This document shows, piece by piece, positions 8,283 through 21,338 of a DNA stretch of 37,771 nt. Within the stretch, counting starts at the first letter, position 1. Each line of letters starts with the position of its first letter. The translations under genes were made by a program, and so were the position numbers. Source of the stretch: Candidatus Cybelea sp. (GTDB lineage Bacteria > Vulcanimicrobiota > Vulcanimicrobiia > Vulcanimicrobiales > Vulcanimicrobiaceae); contig DASXFZ010000035.1 of the NCBI GenBank assembly GCA_036489315.1, positions 1 through 37,771 on the forward strand, read 5' to 3'. The notes beneath the pieces are model-generated. The model saw nothing but the letters and a program-made list of their open reading frames with translations, had not been told where the DNA came from and did not search any database.

Positions 8283-8623
8283 GCCAAGGCCTTCATCGCG
8301 GCGTCCTCGCTCTCGAAGATGCCGAAGATCTTTACCAGGCCGGTGATGTCGAAAATCTTCTTTATCTGGGGATTCGTGCAGACGAGGTTGACCGAACCGC
8401 CGTGCTCGCGAACGCGTTTGAGGCCGCCGATGAGCACGCCTAGGCCGGTCGAATCGATGTATCGCACCTTTTCCAAATTGATGACGAGGTAATAGACGCC
8501 TCGATCGATCAGCTCACCGATCGCGTCCTTCACCTTTGGTGACGTGTAGACGTCAATTTCGCCGCTCAGGTCGACGACGTAACAATCGCCCGGCGCCTCG
8601 CGCACGTTCACCTTGATGTCCAA
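8279..8623 (-). CDS. rsbV: RsbV-like anti-anti-sigma factor (STAS domain)
   Basis: A 114-residue STAS-domain protein that would free the sigma factor by binding RsbW when unphosphorylated. The phosphorylation site sits in VRYIDSTGLGVLIGG, with Ser58 in the same place as Ser58 of SpoIIAA and Ser56 of RsbV. The N-terminus MDIKVNVREAPGDCYVVDLSGEIDVYTSP is the standard first strands of the fold. The start chosen is TTG at 8623, preceded by GAGGG with suitable spacing and lying just after the stop of the YtxH-like gene; the frame is open further upstream, but that part lacks STAS character and overlaps ytxH. The stop overlaps rsbW (GTGA). Confidence 0.93.
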   Translation of the reverse strand: MDIKVNVREAPGDCYVVDLSGEIDVYTSPKVKDAIGELIDRGVYYLVINLEKVRYIDSTGLGVLIGGLKRVREHGGSVNLVCTNPQIKKIFDITGLVKIFGIFESEDAAMKALA

Positions 8624-8627
8624 GTCT

Positions 8628-8966
8628 TTATCCCTCGGCTTTCCGCTGCAGCTCGTCGCGCGTCTCTTGCGCGGCATTCTGGGCCTCGGCGACCGCCGCG
8701 TCGATGTTCGAGCGAGCGTCCTCGACGACTTGGCGCCCGCGTTCGTAGAGGTCCGAGACGCTGGACTGCCAGACTGAGGTAACGCTCGTAACCTTATCAC
8801 GCAGATCGCCCGTGGCGTCCATCGCAAAATCTCCCGCTTCTCGCGCCTTACCGGCAATCCGGTCGCGAGCCTCTTCCTGCGTGACGATCACCGCTGCGGC
8901 CGCACCGGCGGCTGCACCGATGAGAAGACCGGCGAGGAAACCTCCCCCGCCATTGCCCTTGCCCAT
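8628..8966 (-). CDS. ytxH: YtxH-like general stress protein
   Basis: A 112-residue protein with a Gly-rich N-terminus, a single membrane-like helix (GFLAGLLIGAAAGAAAAVIV, about 9-28) and a long charged, probably coiled-coil tail (TQEEARDRIAGKAREAGDF onward to the end). This is the YtxH/gas-vesicle-like domain layout. In Bacillus subtilis ytxG-ytxH-ytxJ are co-transcribed general stress genes; their molecular role is unclear. Here it sits between the DUF948 (YtxG-like) gene and rsbV, with a ribosome binding site (GGAG) in the short gap upstream. It is probably membrane-anchored with the tail in the cytoplasm. Confidence 0.8.
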   Translation of the reverse strand: MGKGNGGGGFLAGLLIGAAAGAAAAVIVTQEEARDRIAGKAREAGDFAMDATGDLRDKVTSVTSVWQSSVSDLYERGRQVVEDARSNIDAAVAEAQNAAQETRDELQRKAEG

Positions 8967-8973
8967 GATTTAA

Positions 8974-9354
8974 TTACTCCCTAGCAGTTGACTCTTTTCC
9001 CGTAACCAAGCGTCGTAAACCGGCCGTTATTCCGCTGGCGACGGCGCCGGCGTTCACGATCGCCGGTGAGACCGCGCTCTTGGTGAGATCGGCGGTGCGC
9101 GAGAGGGCCTCTGCCGTCTCGCCGAGCGACTTGGTCACTTCGTCAACATGAACCAGTGTGTTTGCGACCGGAACGCCGACGTTCTCGAGCTGCCGATCTA
9201 CCTCGTCGAGCGTCGTCCGCAGTCGCGTCAGCGTCTTCGCAAGCGCCAGGCTTGCGACCAAGATGCCAATGCCGACGAGCAGGGCTCCCACCCCGACCAG
9301 AACGTCGAGGATGAACCCGCCATACTGCGTCCCGTTCAAAGCTTCTGCCTCCAA
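8974..9354 (-). CDS. DUF948 (YtxG-like) membrane protein
   Basis: A 126-residue protein with one strong transmembrane segment (about 13-39, ILDVLVGVGALLVGIGILVA) followed by an amphipathic helical region (TLTRLRTTLDEVDRQLENVGVPVANTLVHVDEV...), the pattern of DUF948, the family of B. subtilis YtxG. The function is unknown; members are stress-induced membrane proteins. It is 7 bases upstream of the ytxH-like gene and 24 bases downstream of the cysteine desulfurase-like gene, so it is most likely part of the same transcript as the rsbV-rsbW-sigma genes. Confidence 0.78.
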   Translation of the reverse strand: MEAEALNGTQYGGFILDVLVGVGALLVGIGILVASLALAKTLTRLRTTLDEVDRQLENVGVPVANTLVHVDEVTKSLGETAEALSRTADLTKSAVSPAIVNAGAVASGITAGLRRLVTGKESTARE

Positions 9355-9378
9355 AGGCGCGCGCGGTTCGTTTCGAGT

Positions 9379-10554
9379 CTACCCATTCCCGCCGCTGGGC
9401 ATCGCAAACGCGCAACGCTCGCGAAGCCGCGCGACCAGCGACGGTACGGCGGCCACGACCCGGTCGATCTCGCCGGCGGTCGTCGTTGTTCCTAACGAGA
9501 AGCGAATCCCGCTGCAGGCTTGGTTCCCAGGATACATCGCGGAAAGGACGTGGCTGGGCTCGAGCCTCCCCGAGGTACAGGCGCTCCCTGCAGAGACCCC
9601 GATTCCAGCCAGATCCAAGGCAACGAGCAGCTCGCCGGCCTCCACCTCCTCGAAGCTCATATTGGAAAGGTTGGCGAGCCGTGGCGCGCCGGCGCCGTTG
9701 ACGCTGACGCCCGGAACTGCGCGGCGTAGCTCGCTCTCGAGGCGGTCGCGCAACGCCCCGATACGAGCGACGGCACTCGCGCGCTGCGCGACGGCCAGCT
9801 CGAGTGCGAGCGCCAAACCCGCAATGCCCGCAACGTTCTCCGTGCCGGCGCGGCGGCCCGACTCCTGGCCTCCGCCCAGGGCCAGCGGCTGCAGCGGCAC
9901 GCCTTCACGCACGAAGAGCACGCCCACACCCTCCGGGCCCCCGAATTTGTGAGCGGAGAGCGAGAGCAGGTCCACCCCCAGCTCGGCGACGTCGACCGGC
10001 AGCCAGGCCGGGGCGGCAACGGCGTCGGCATGGAGCAAGACCCGGCGAGCCCGGGCGATCGCCGCCAGCTCGGCGATCGGCTGCACCGTCCCCACCTCAT
10101 TGTTTGCATACATCACCGCGGCGCAGATCGGCTGAGAACCGAGAGTCCGCTCGAACTCTTGGGGATCGACCCTTCCGTCTGCGTCGACGGGGATCGCGCT
10201 CCCGGGCGCCGCACGTTCGCGCGACGGCTCGAGAACGGCCAGAACGGAGTGATGCTCGACCGCCGACGCGATGACGCGCGCGCCCGCAGCAGCAGCCTGC
10301 AGTACGCCGAGTATTGCCAGATTATTCGCTTCGGTTCCACCGGAAGTAAAGACGATTTCGGTACGCTTCGCGCCGAGTACCCGGGCAACGCGATCCCTCG
10401 CGTCGTCGAGCACGGCGCGCGCGAGACGTCCCTCGAAATGCAACGAGCTGGCATTGAAACCGCAACGGAGCGACGTTTCCGCTATGAGATTCGCGACCTC
10501 CGAGCGCATCGGTGTAGTAGCGGCGTGATCGAGGTAAATTCGTTCAGAATTCAC
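9379..10554 (-). CDS. cysteine desulfurase-like PLP enzyme (class V aminotransferase)
   Basis: A 391-residue protein of the NifS/IscS family, which takes sulfur from cysteine for Fe-S clusters and thio-modification. Seen: YLDHAATTP (7-15), SGGTEANN (71-78), the PLP-stacking histidine in VEHHSVL (His101), NNEVGTVQPI, the PLP lysine in SAHKFGGP (Lys203), RAGTENV, and the persulfide cysteine in GSACTSGR (Cys326). The conserved Gln after the PLP Asp (DAVQ in the family, Gln183 of IscS) is Ala180 here (HADAVAAP), checked on the DNA. The start chosen is GTG at 10554, with GGGAG six bases upstream; an in-frame extension to 10608 lacks family similarity. First gene of the stress-type operon; no thiolase or scaffold gene is adjacent, so its sulfur acceptor is unknown. 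Confidence 0.88.
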   Translation of the reverse strand: MNSERIYLDHAATTPMRSEVANLIAETSLRCGFNASSLHFEGRLARAVLDDARDRVARVLGAKRTEIVFTSGGTEANNLAILGVLQAAAAGARVIASAVEHHSVLAVLEPSRERAAPGSAIPVDADGRVDPQEFERTLGSQPICAAVMYANNEVGTVQPIAELAAIARARRVLLHADAVAAPAWLPVDVAELGVDLLSLSAHKFGGPEGVGVLFVREGVPLQPLALGGGQESGRRAGTENVAGIAGLALALELAVAQRASAVARIGALRDRLESELRRAVPGVSVNGAGAPRLANLSNMSFEEVEAGELLVALDLAGIGVSAGSACTSGRLEPSHVLSAMYPGNQACSGIRFSLGTTTTAGEIDRVVAAVPSLVARLRERCAFAMPSGGNG

Positions 10555-10589
10555 AGGTCGCTCCCAGAGTTTTGCTCTAATATCGGGTT

Positions 10590-10669
10590 GTGCGAAGCTC
10601 CAACGCACACTCCGAGAAGTAGCAACGGGAAACTGGCGGTTCGAGAATCACTCGAACCGCCTCTTTTTT
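10590..10669 (+). ncRNA. candidate small RNA ending at an intrinsic terminator
   Basis: The plus strand of this intergenic region carries TAATAT at 10578-10583 as a possible -10, then a stem-loop (TGTGCG / CGCACA with a 9-base loop, about 10590-10610) and then the terminator hairpin at 10635-10669. No plus-strand gene precedes the terminator, so an RNA of roughly 80 bases is a reasonable reading. No good -35 is visible and I recognise no known RNA family. Its 3' part is antisense to the last codons of rarA. The alternative is a terminator that merely guards against antisense transcription. Confidence 0.3.
10635..10669 (+). terminator. intrinsic terminator, plus-strand orientation
   Basis: A perfect 11-bp stem (GGCGGTTCGAG, loop AATCA, CTCGAACCGCC) followed by TCTTTTTT, i.e. 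a textbook Rho-independent terminator for plus-strand transcription. All annotated genes on both sides run on the minus strand. Read on the minus strand the same hairpin contains the rarA stop codon in its loop and is followed only by AGTTTCCC, a weak U-tract, so it may also stabilise or partly terminate the rarA message. Confidence 0.65.
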
Positions 10670-11937
10670 GCAGTCGCGCGCGCGGCGATATCCGCTTCTG
10701 CTCCTTGCTTCCCTGGAGCGTAGTACTGGCGGCCGCGCAAGTTGGACGGCAGATTTTCGGTAACGACGTCGTAATCGTCGTGTGCGTAGTGATATCCCTC
10801 ACCGTAACCTAAGCCTCGCATAAGGCGCGTCGGTGCGTTGCGCAGATGCAGCGGCACCGTCTCGTTGCGAGTCTCCAGCACGTCGGCCATCGCCGCGCCG
10901 TAGCTGCGCCCAACGCTGTTGCTTTTCGGCGCCGTCGCGAGATAGAGCGTCGCGTGCGCCAGGGCAAAGAAGCCTTCCGGCATGCCGACGAAGTGCACCG
11001 CCTGTTGCGCGGCAACCGCAATCTGCAGCCCGGCCGAATCGGCGAGCCCGACGTCTTCCGAGGCCAGGATCACGAGCCTGCGAGCGATGAAGAGCGGATC
11101 CTCGCCGTCCTCGATCAGGCGCGCGAGCCAATAGAGTGCCGCATCCGCATCGCTCGCGCGCAGCGACTTGATCAGCGCGCTGATCGTGTCGTAGTGCATG
11201 TCGCCCGCGCGATCGTAGCGTCCTTGCCGGCGCTGCATCGCCTCGCGAACAACGTTAACGTCGATCCGGCCGCCGGCTTCGGGCGTCGACGCGCCCGCGA
11301 GTTCGAGTGCGTTGAGCGCGGCGCGTGCGTCGCCGTTCGCAAAACCGATCAGAAGCGCGCGCGCTTCGTCGTCGAGCGTCAGCGGCTTGCGGCCCAATCC
11401 GCGCTCGGTGTCGCGCAGCGCGCGGTCGACGATCTCACCGACGTCTGCATCGGAGAGCGCCTCGAGTACGAATACGCGCGCGCGAGAGAGCAGCGCAGAG
11501 TTCACTTCGAACGACGGATTCTCGGTCGTCGCACCGATGAGCGTTATGGTTCCGTCCTCGACGGCGGGAAGCACCGCATCCTGCTGCGCTTTGTTAAAGC
11601 GATGGATCTCGTCGATGAAAAGAATCGTGGCCTTCCCGGAGCGCCGGCGTATCTTTGCCTCGTTAACGACGCGGCGCAGATCGCTCACTCCGGCATTGAC
11701 CGCCGAGATTCGCTCGAAGTACGCGCCCGTACGCGCGGCGACCACCTCGGCCAGCGTCGTCTTACCGCTGCCGGGCGGTCCCCAGAGAATCATCGACGGC
11801 ACGGCGTCGCGTTCGATCACCGTTCGCAGCGTGCGGCCGGGGGCCAACAGGGCCGCTTGTCCGACGAACTCGTCGAGCGTCCGCGGCCGCATGCGGGCCG
11901 CCAACGGCGCCGCCAGCGACGGAAAATCGAACAACAT
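10648..11937 (-). CDS. rarA: replication-associated recombination protein RarA (MgsA), AAA+ ATPase
   Basis: A 429-residue clamp-loader-like AAA+ ATPase that acts at stalled replication forks. Seen: RMRPRTLDEFVGQ (15-27), Walker A GPPGSGKT (53-60), Walker B ILFIDEIHRFNKAQQD, sensor 1 GATTENPSFEVN, and the C-terminal tetramerisation part with YWLARLIEDGEDPLFIARRL and ASEDVGLAD, all hallmarks of RarA/MgsA/WRNIP1. The length is normal. Its start is 7 bases after the lptA-like stop, so it looks like the last gene of the long minus-strand series; its stop lies inside the loop of the hairpin described at 10635-10669. Confidence 0.96.
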   Translation of the reverse strand: MLFDFPSLAAPLAARMRPRTLDEFVGQAALLAPGRTLRTVIERDAVPSMILWGPPGSGKTTLAEVVAARTGAYFERISAVNAGVSDLRRVVNEAKIRRRSGKATILFIDEIHRFNKAQQDAVLPAVEDGTITLIGATTENPSFEVNSALLSRARVFVLEALSDADVGEIVDRALRDTERGLGRKPLTLDDEARALLIGFANGDARAALNALELAGASTPEAGGRIDVNVVREAMQRRQGRYDRAGDMHYDTISALIKSLRASDADAALYWLARLIEDGEDPLFIARRLVILASEDVGLADSAGLQIAVAAQQAVHFVGMPEGFFALAHATLYLATAPKSNSVGRSYGAAMADVLETRNETVPLHLRNAPTRLMRGLGYGEGYHYAHDDYDVVTENLPSNLRGRQYYAPGKQGAEADIAARATAKKRRFE

Positions 11938-11944
11938 ACCTCGC

Positions 11945-12739
11945 CTACGGCGAGACGCTCGGCGCGGTCACCGGAGCGCCGGGCTCGGTCACCGGCTGGG
12001 TCAACGCGTTCTTTGGAATCTTCAAGGGTTTGGGAGTGGCGAGCTTGCGGTGGAACTCTCCGGGAAACTGCATCGTGACGTCGCCTTGGGCGTGCGCCTC
12101 GCCGCTAACGGTGTTGTAGAGAACCCTCTGGGCGTTCATGCTTCTCGACCCCGAGACGATGTGCACCGCGCCCTCAAGGAGCAGGCTGTGCGCGCTGTCG
12201 TCGAGCGTTCCGTTGTCGGCCGTAACGACCGTGTCGTTTTGAACGTAGCGAACGTTGCCGATCGCCTTGTAGATCTTGGCAGCACCGTCGATCTGAGCCT
12301 TGTCGGCCGTTAACGTCGACGGACTCGAAGGCTGCGCTGAGGCCGGCGTTTCACCGGCGAGGCTGCCGGCGCTTCCTTGCGAGTCGTGCACGATGACGTG
12401 TCCGTTAAGGAAGAGTACCTGCTTTTTATAGTTGCCGTTCGCGCTGTCGGCGGTAACGTCGCCGCCTACGCGCGTCATCACGACCTTCGCCGGCGTATTG
12501 AAGTCGCCGGTTTTGAAGTTGGCATTGAGCGAGTTTGCCTTCACCGTCCAAACGCCGAGGTCGAATGAGGCGGGGGGCGGGCCGCCTTTCGCGGCCTTGC
12601 CGACGCCCGGGACGCGTTTAGGCACCGGTGTTGCGCCGGGAGGCGGGGCCGGACGGATCACCGTTGGCGGGGGCGCGGCCTGCGCGAGCGGCCCGAGCAT
12701 GGTCAGCGCGCCGATGACGGCAGCGAGAATGCGAATCAT
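11945..12739 (-). CDS. LptA/OstA-like periplasmic protein
   Basis: A 264-residue exported protein: signal peptide (MIRILAAVIGALTMLGPLAQA, about 1-21), a Pro-rich linker (about 23-57), then repeated beta-strand units of the OstA/LptA type (about 62-230), e.g. VTADSANGNYKKQVLFLNGHV, LTADKAQIDGAAKIYKAIGNV and VTADNGTLDDSAHSLLLEGAV. LptA-fold proteins bridge lipopolysaccharide or lipid transport across the periplasm, so this supports a diderm cell. The C-terminus is Pro-rich. The ATG overlaps the stop of the tsaC-like gene by four bases. No lptB/lptC/lptF is in the window, so the precise partner is unknown. Confidence 0.8.
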   Translation of the reverse strand: MIRILAAVIGALTMLGPLAQAAPPPTVIRPAPPPGATPVPKRVPGVGKAAKGGPPPASFDLGVWTVKANSLNANFKTGDFNTPAKVVMTRVGGDVTADSANGNYKKQVLFLNGHVIVHDSQGSAGSLAGETPASAQPSSPSTLTADKAQIDGAAKIYKAIGNVRYVQNDTVVTADNGTLDDSAHSLLLEGAVHIVSGSRSMNAQRVLYNTVSGEAHAQGDVTMQFPGEFHRKLATPKPLKIPKNALTQPVTEPGAPVTAPSVSP

Positions 12740-13410
12740 TGCGTCTGCGTACGTACCTTTACCGTGGGGCGCTCGATGGGTCCGAGGAGCTCCGCCAGAC
12801 GCGCTTGTGAGAGCGCGCCTTCCCGAAGCAGCCGCGGATGCGTACCGGAGAGATCGATGATTGTCGATTCGACGCCGTAGCGAACCGGCCCGTGCTCGAC
12901 GAGCAGATCGGCCGGCGCGAGCATCGAGCGTTCGCCGTCTCCGAGGTACGGCCGGCCATTACGCGCTACCGCCGTCGTGCCGGCGATCGGGCCGCACCGT
13001 TCGAGCAGCGCGCGGGCGAATGGATCGTCGGGCACGCGGAACGCGAGGGTATCGAGCCCGGCCGCGAGTTCGTCGCTGACGAAGGCCGGCTTGCTGATCA
13101 AGACGATAACGGGACCGGGAAGCAGCCGCTTCGCAAACTGCGCCGCCAGCGGATCGGCGGCCGCGTACTCGAGGAATTCCTGCACCGAGGCGACGTGCAT
13201 CGTAAGCGGACGCTGGTCGGGCCGCCCTTTTGCGGCGTAGACGCGGTCGATCGCCGCGGAGTCGTAGGGATCGCAGCCGATCAAGTAGCTCGTATCGTTG
13301 GGGAAAATGACCGTTTCGCCGGAGAAGACCGCTCGCGCGACCTCCTCGGCAACATCGTCGAATCCGGCTGCGGCCGCATCGATGATGCGCCCCCAGCGCT
13401 CCGTCGGCAT
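12736..13410 (-). CDS. tsaC: YrdC/Sua5/TsaC-family protein (L-threonylcarbamoyladenylate synthase-like)
   Basis: A YrdC-domain protein of about 224 residues. The family makes threonylcarbamoyl-AMP for the t6A modification of tRNAs reading ANN codons. Supporting motifs: GETVIFPNDTSYLIGCD, the KxR-type YAAKGRPDQRPLTMHV, LLPGPVIVLI, and the C-terminal VESTIIDLSG followed by LLREG. The usual P-S-A-N-x-S-G loop is replaced by TTAVARNG, checked on the DNA, so activity may be altered. I chose ATG at 13410; an in-frame GTG at 13452 would add 14 residues, but its only good Shine-Dalgarno is about 19 bases away. The stop overlaps the lptA-like start (ATGA). Confidence 0.82.
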   Translation of the reverse strand: MPTERWGRIIDAAAAGFDDVAEEVARAVFSGETVIFPNDTSYLIGCDPYDSAAIDRVYAAKGRPDQRPLTMHVASVQEFLEYAAADPLAAQFAKRLLPGPVIVLISKPAFVSDELAAGLDTLAFRVPDDPFARALLERCGPIAGTTAVARNGRPYLGDGERSMLAPADLLVEHGPVRYGVESTIIDLSGTHPRLLREGALSQARLAELLGPIERPTVKVRTQTQ

Positions 13411-13495
13411 ATCTTCATCATTCCACGATGAGCCGGGGGTTAGCTGTGCCACCTCACGTACGCTTGCGCGCTCCTCCTAGAACCCGACCGGCTCC

Positions 13496-15867
<2,372 letters not shown>

Positions 15868-15873
15868 TAGGGA

Positions 15874-15897
15874 TTTACCGTTCGCGTAGGCGGTAAA
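15874..15897. repeat. short inverted repeat between atpC and murA
   Basis: TTTACCG at 15874-15880 and its perfect complement CGGTAAA at 15891-15897 are separated by 10 bases in the 35-base atpC-murA gap. It could form a small stem in the mRNA, separating atp from murA expression, or be an operator. No U-tract follows on the minus strand, so it is not an obvious terminator. Confidence 0.4.
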
Positions 15898-15902
15898 CTC
15901 GC

Positions 15903-17865
<1,963 letters not shown>

Positions 17866-17881
17866 CTACGACGTGTCCCAC

Positions 17882-18772
17882 CTACTCGACCCCGAGCGCT
17901 TCGGCGCCGCCGACGATTTCGAGCAGCTCTTTGGTAATCGCGGCCTGGCGCGCGTTGTTCATCGCGATCGTCAGCTCGTCGATCAGCTTCGAGGCGTTAT
18001 CGGTAGCATTGGTCATCGCAACGAGCTGCGCGGCGAAGAAAGCGGCGTCGGTCTCGAGCATCGCCGAGTAGATCGTGAACTCGAGATACTTCGGCAGGAG
18101 CCGCGAGAGCACGCGCTCCGGCGAGGGCGCAAACTCGATCACCCCGCGCGGACCCCCACGCGCTGCTTCCGGCTTCGCGTCGCGGTGAAAAGTCGAAAGA
18201 TCTTCGGCAAGGATCGGCACGAGCTTGCGCCGCTGCGGGCGCTGGACCATCATCGTCACGAGCTTCTGTGAGACGAGCACGATCTCGGAGATATCGCCGC
18301 GGCCGAAGTCGTCGGCGGTTCGACGCGCCACCTCGCGTGCGGTCTCCAGTTTCGAGTCGGCTCCGAGCGGCCACGAGGGATAATCGGCGATGCCTAAGCG
18401 GCGTACCGCATTGCGCGCTTTGACGCCGACGGTGTAGTAGCGCACGGCGCCCTGGGCGCGCGCAAAGTCCTCGGCAGCGCGTATGACGTTGGAGTTGAAC
18501 GCGCCGGCGAGCCCCTTGTCGGAGCTCACCAAGATGATCCCGGGCGGAGCTCCCTCCTTCCCAGGCTTCATGAAGGGATGGTCGACGGATGAAACCGCGG
18601 AGATCAAATCGCCGAGCATTTCGCCCAGCGCATCGGCGTACGGACGCGCGCGCTTCTGCGCCGCCTCGGCTCGGCGGATCTTTGCCGCGGCGACCTGTTT
18701 CATCGCCTTGGTGATCTGCTGGGTGTTTCTCAGCGACCGAATCCGGTCGCGCAGATCTCGTACGGAAGGCAT
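17882..18772 (-). CDS. atpG: F1Fo ATP synthase subunit gamma
   Basis: 296 residues; the rotating shaft of F1. Typical N-terminal coiled-coil (SVRDLRDRIRSLRNTQQITKAMKQVAAAKIRRAE) and C-terminal helix (MLETDAAFFAAQLVAMTNATDNASKLIDELTIAMNNARQAAITKELLEIVGGAEAL), with the central Rossmann-like region ILVSSDKGLAGAFNSNV. The start ATG at 18772 is six bases after the atpA stop. Normal length; nothing unusual apart from the 73-base gap to atpD. Confidence 0.97.
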   Translation of the reverse strand: MPSVRDLRDRIRSLRNTQQITKAMKQVAAAKIRRAEAAQKRARPYADALGEMLGDLISAVSSVDHPFMKPGKEGAPPGIILVSSDKGLAGAFNSNVIRAAEDFARAQGAVRYYTVGVKARNAVRRLGIADYPSWPLGADSKLETAREVARRTADDFGRGDISEIVLVSQKLVTMMVQRPQRRKLVPILAEDLSTFHRDAKPEAARGGPRGVIEFAPSPERVLSRLLPKYLEFTIYSAMLETDAAFFAAQLVAMTNATDNASKLIDELTIAMNNARQAAITKELLEIVGGAEALGVE

Positions 18773-18778
18773 CGGTGC

Positions 18779-20278
<1,500 letters not shown>

Positions 20279-20299
20279 GCGTAAGCTTTCTTCGTTCGA

Positions 20300-20842
20300 C
20301 TATGAGATGGTAGAGAGTTCTCGGGCGAGGCTGTCCAAGCGGCCGGCGATCGTGGCGTCGATACGCCGATCGCCCATCACCAGCCGCACGCCGCCGATGA
20401 GCTTCGGATCGACCTCTTGGGTAACTTCGAACTTCTTGCCGTAGGCGAGCTCGAGCTTCTCGACGAGCGCCGCGTATTCGTCGCGTTCGAGCGGGCGAGC
20501 GGAGGTCATCACGAGCGTCTCGGCACCGCGTGCCTTGCGCTGCAGTGCGAGAAACTCTTTGACGAGCGCACCGAGCAGCGTTTCGCGGCGCTTGCGTACG
20601 AGCAGCAGCAGCGTGTGGAGCGCGACGGGGTCGACCTTTTCGCCGAAGGCTTCGGTTAGGAGCCGTTCCTTATCGGGTCGGGGCACGACGGGCGAAGCGA
20701 AGAACTCGTAGATCTCGCCGCGGTCGCCGATCGCGCCGGCGATTGCCGTTAGATCGGAGGCGATCTTCTCGCCGATTCCGCGTTCCCGGGCGAGCATATC
20801 GACGGCGACGGCATAGCGGCGCGCAAGCGTCTGATTAACCAC
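20300..20842 (-). CDS. atpH: F1Fo ATP synthase subunit delta
   Basis: 180 residues; connects the peripheral stalk to the top of F1. The N-terminal helical domain starts with LARRYAVAVDMLARERG, and the C-terminal sequence VTQEVDPKLIGGVRLVMGDRRIDATIAGRLDSLAREL is the family signature. The start chosen is GTG at 20842, with GGAGGG six bases upstream, overlapping the atpF stop by 8 bases; the upstream in-frame extension would be inside atpF. Confidence 0.94.
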   Translation of the reverse strand: MVNQTLARRYAVAVDMLARERGIGEKIASDLTAIAGAIGDRGEIYEFFASPVVPRPDKERLLTEAFGEKVDPVALHTLLLLVRKRRETLLGALVKEFLALQRKARGAETLVMTSARPLERDEYAALVEKLELAYGKKFEVTQEVDPKLIGGVRLVMGDRRIDATIAGRLDSLARELSTIS

Positions 20843-21338
20843 GCGCGCCCTCCTGCAGCGTGCCGGCAAAGCCTTCGATCAGACGCTCGTCGACCGAGGG
20901 TCCGATCCGGCGTGCCGCGTCGTCGCGCGCGATCTTCAGCGCGCGCTCGACGAGATCGTCACGCAGCTGCTGCCGGGCCGCCGCGCGCGCGCGTTCGAGC
21001 TCGCCTTGGGCATCTCGCAGCGCGCGTTCTCCCGACTCGGTGGCCTCGGCGAGCATCGCTTCGCGCTCGCGCGCGCCGTGCAGCTCGGCACGCTGCGCGA
21101 TCAGCTCCGCGTCGCGGCCGGCGCTGCGGATGGCCTCGTGGAGTGCCCCCAGCACCCCTTTGACTTCGTCGCGATGGCGTTCCGCCTCGGCGATCTGCCG
21201 GTTGCTGCGCTCTTGGGCCGCCATCAGCACCGGTTTGAGAAAGCGGTTCCATATGTAGACGAGCACCGCTATGAAGACGATCGAAGATACAACCTGGCTC
21301 CAGACGGCAATTTGAATGTAGAGCCGAGCGTCGCTCAT
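20835..21338 (-). CDS. atpF: F1Fo ATP synthase subunit b (second copy in the operon)
   Basis: 167 residues; peripheral stalk. One N-terminal membrane helix (about 9-31, QIAVWSQVVSSIVFIAVLVYIW) followed by NRFLKPV and a long charged helix (QERSNRQIAEAERHRDEVKG onward) as in b subunits. Two adjacent b-type genes imply a b/b' heterodimeric stalk as in cyanobacteria and several other phyla. The start overlaps the other b gene by four bases. Confidence 0.9.
   Translation of the reverse strand: MSDARLYIQIAVWSQVVSSIVFIAVLVYIWNRFLKPVLMAAQERSNRQIAEAERHRDEVKGVLGALHEAIRSAGRDAELIAQRAELHGAREREAMLAEATESGERALRDAQGELERARAAARQQLRDDLVERALKIARDDAARRIGPSVDERLIEGFAGTLQEGARG

Noticed and set aside
10635-10661. 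T-arm-like GGTTCGA motif suggesting a tRNA end
   Set aside because: The motif is one arm of a perfect 11-bp terminator hairpin followed by a T-run; no other tRNA arms are present.
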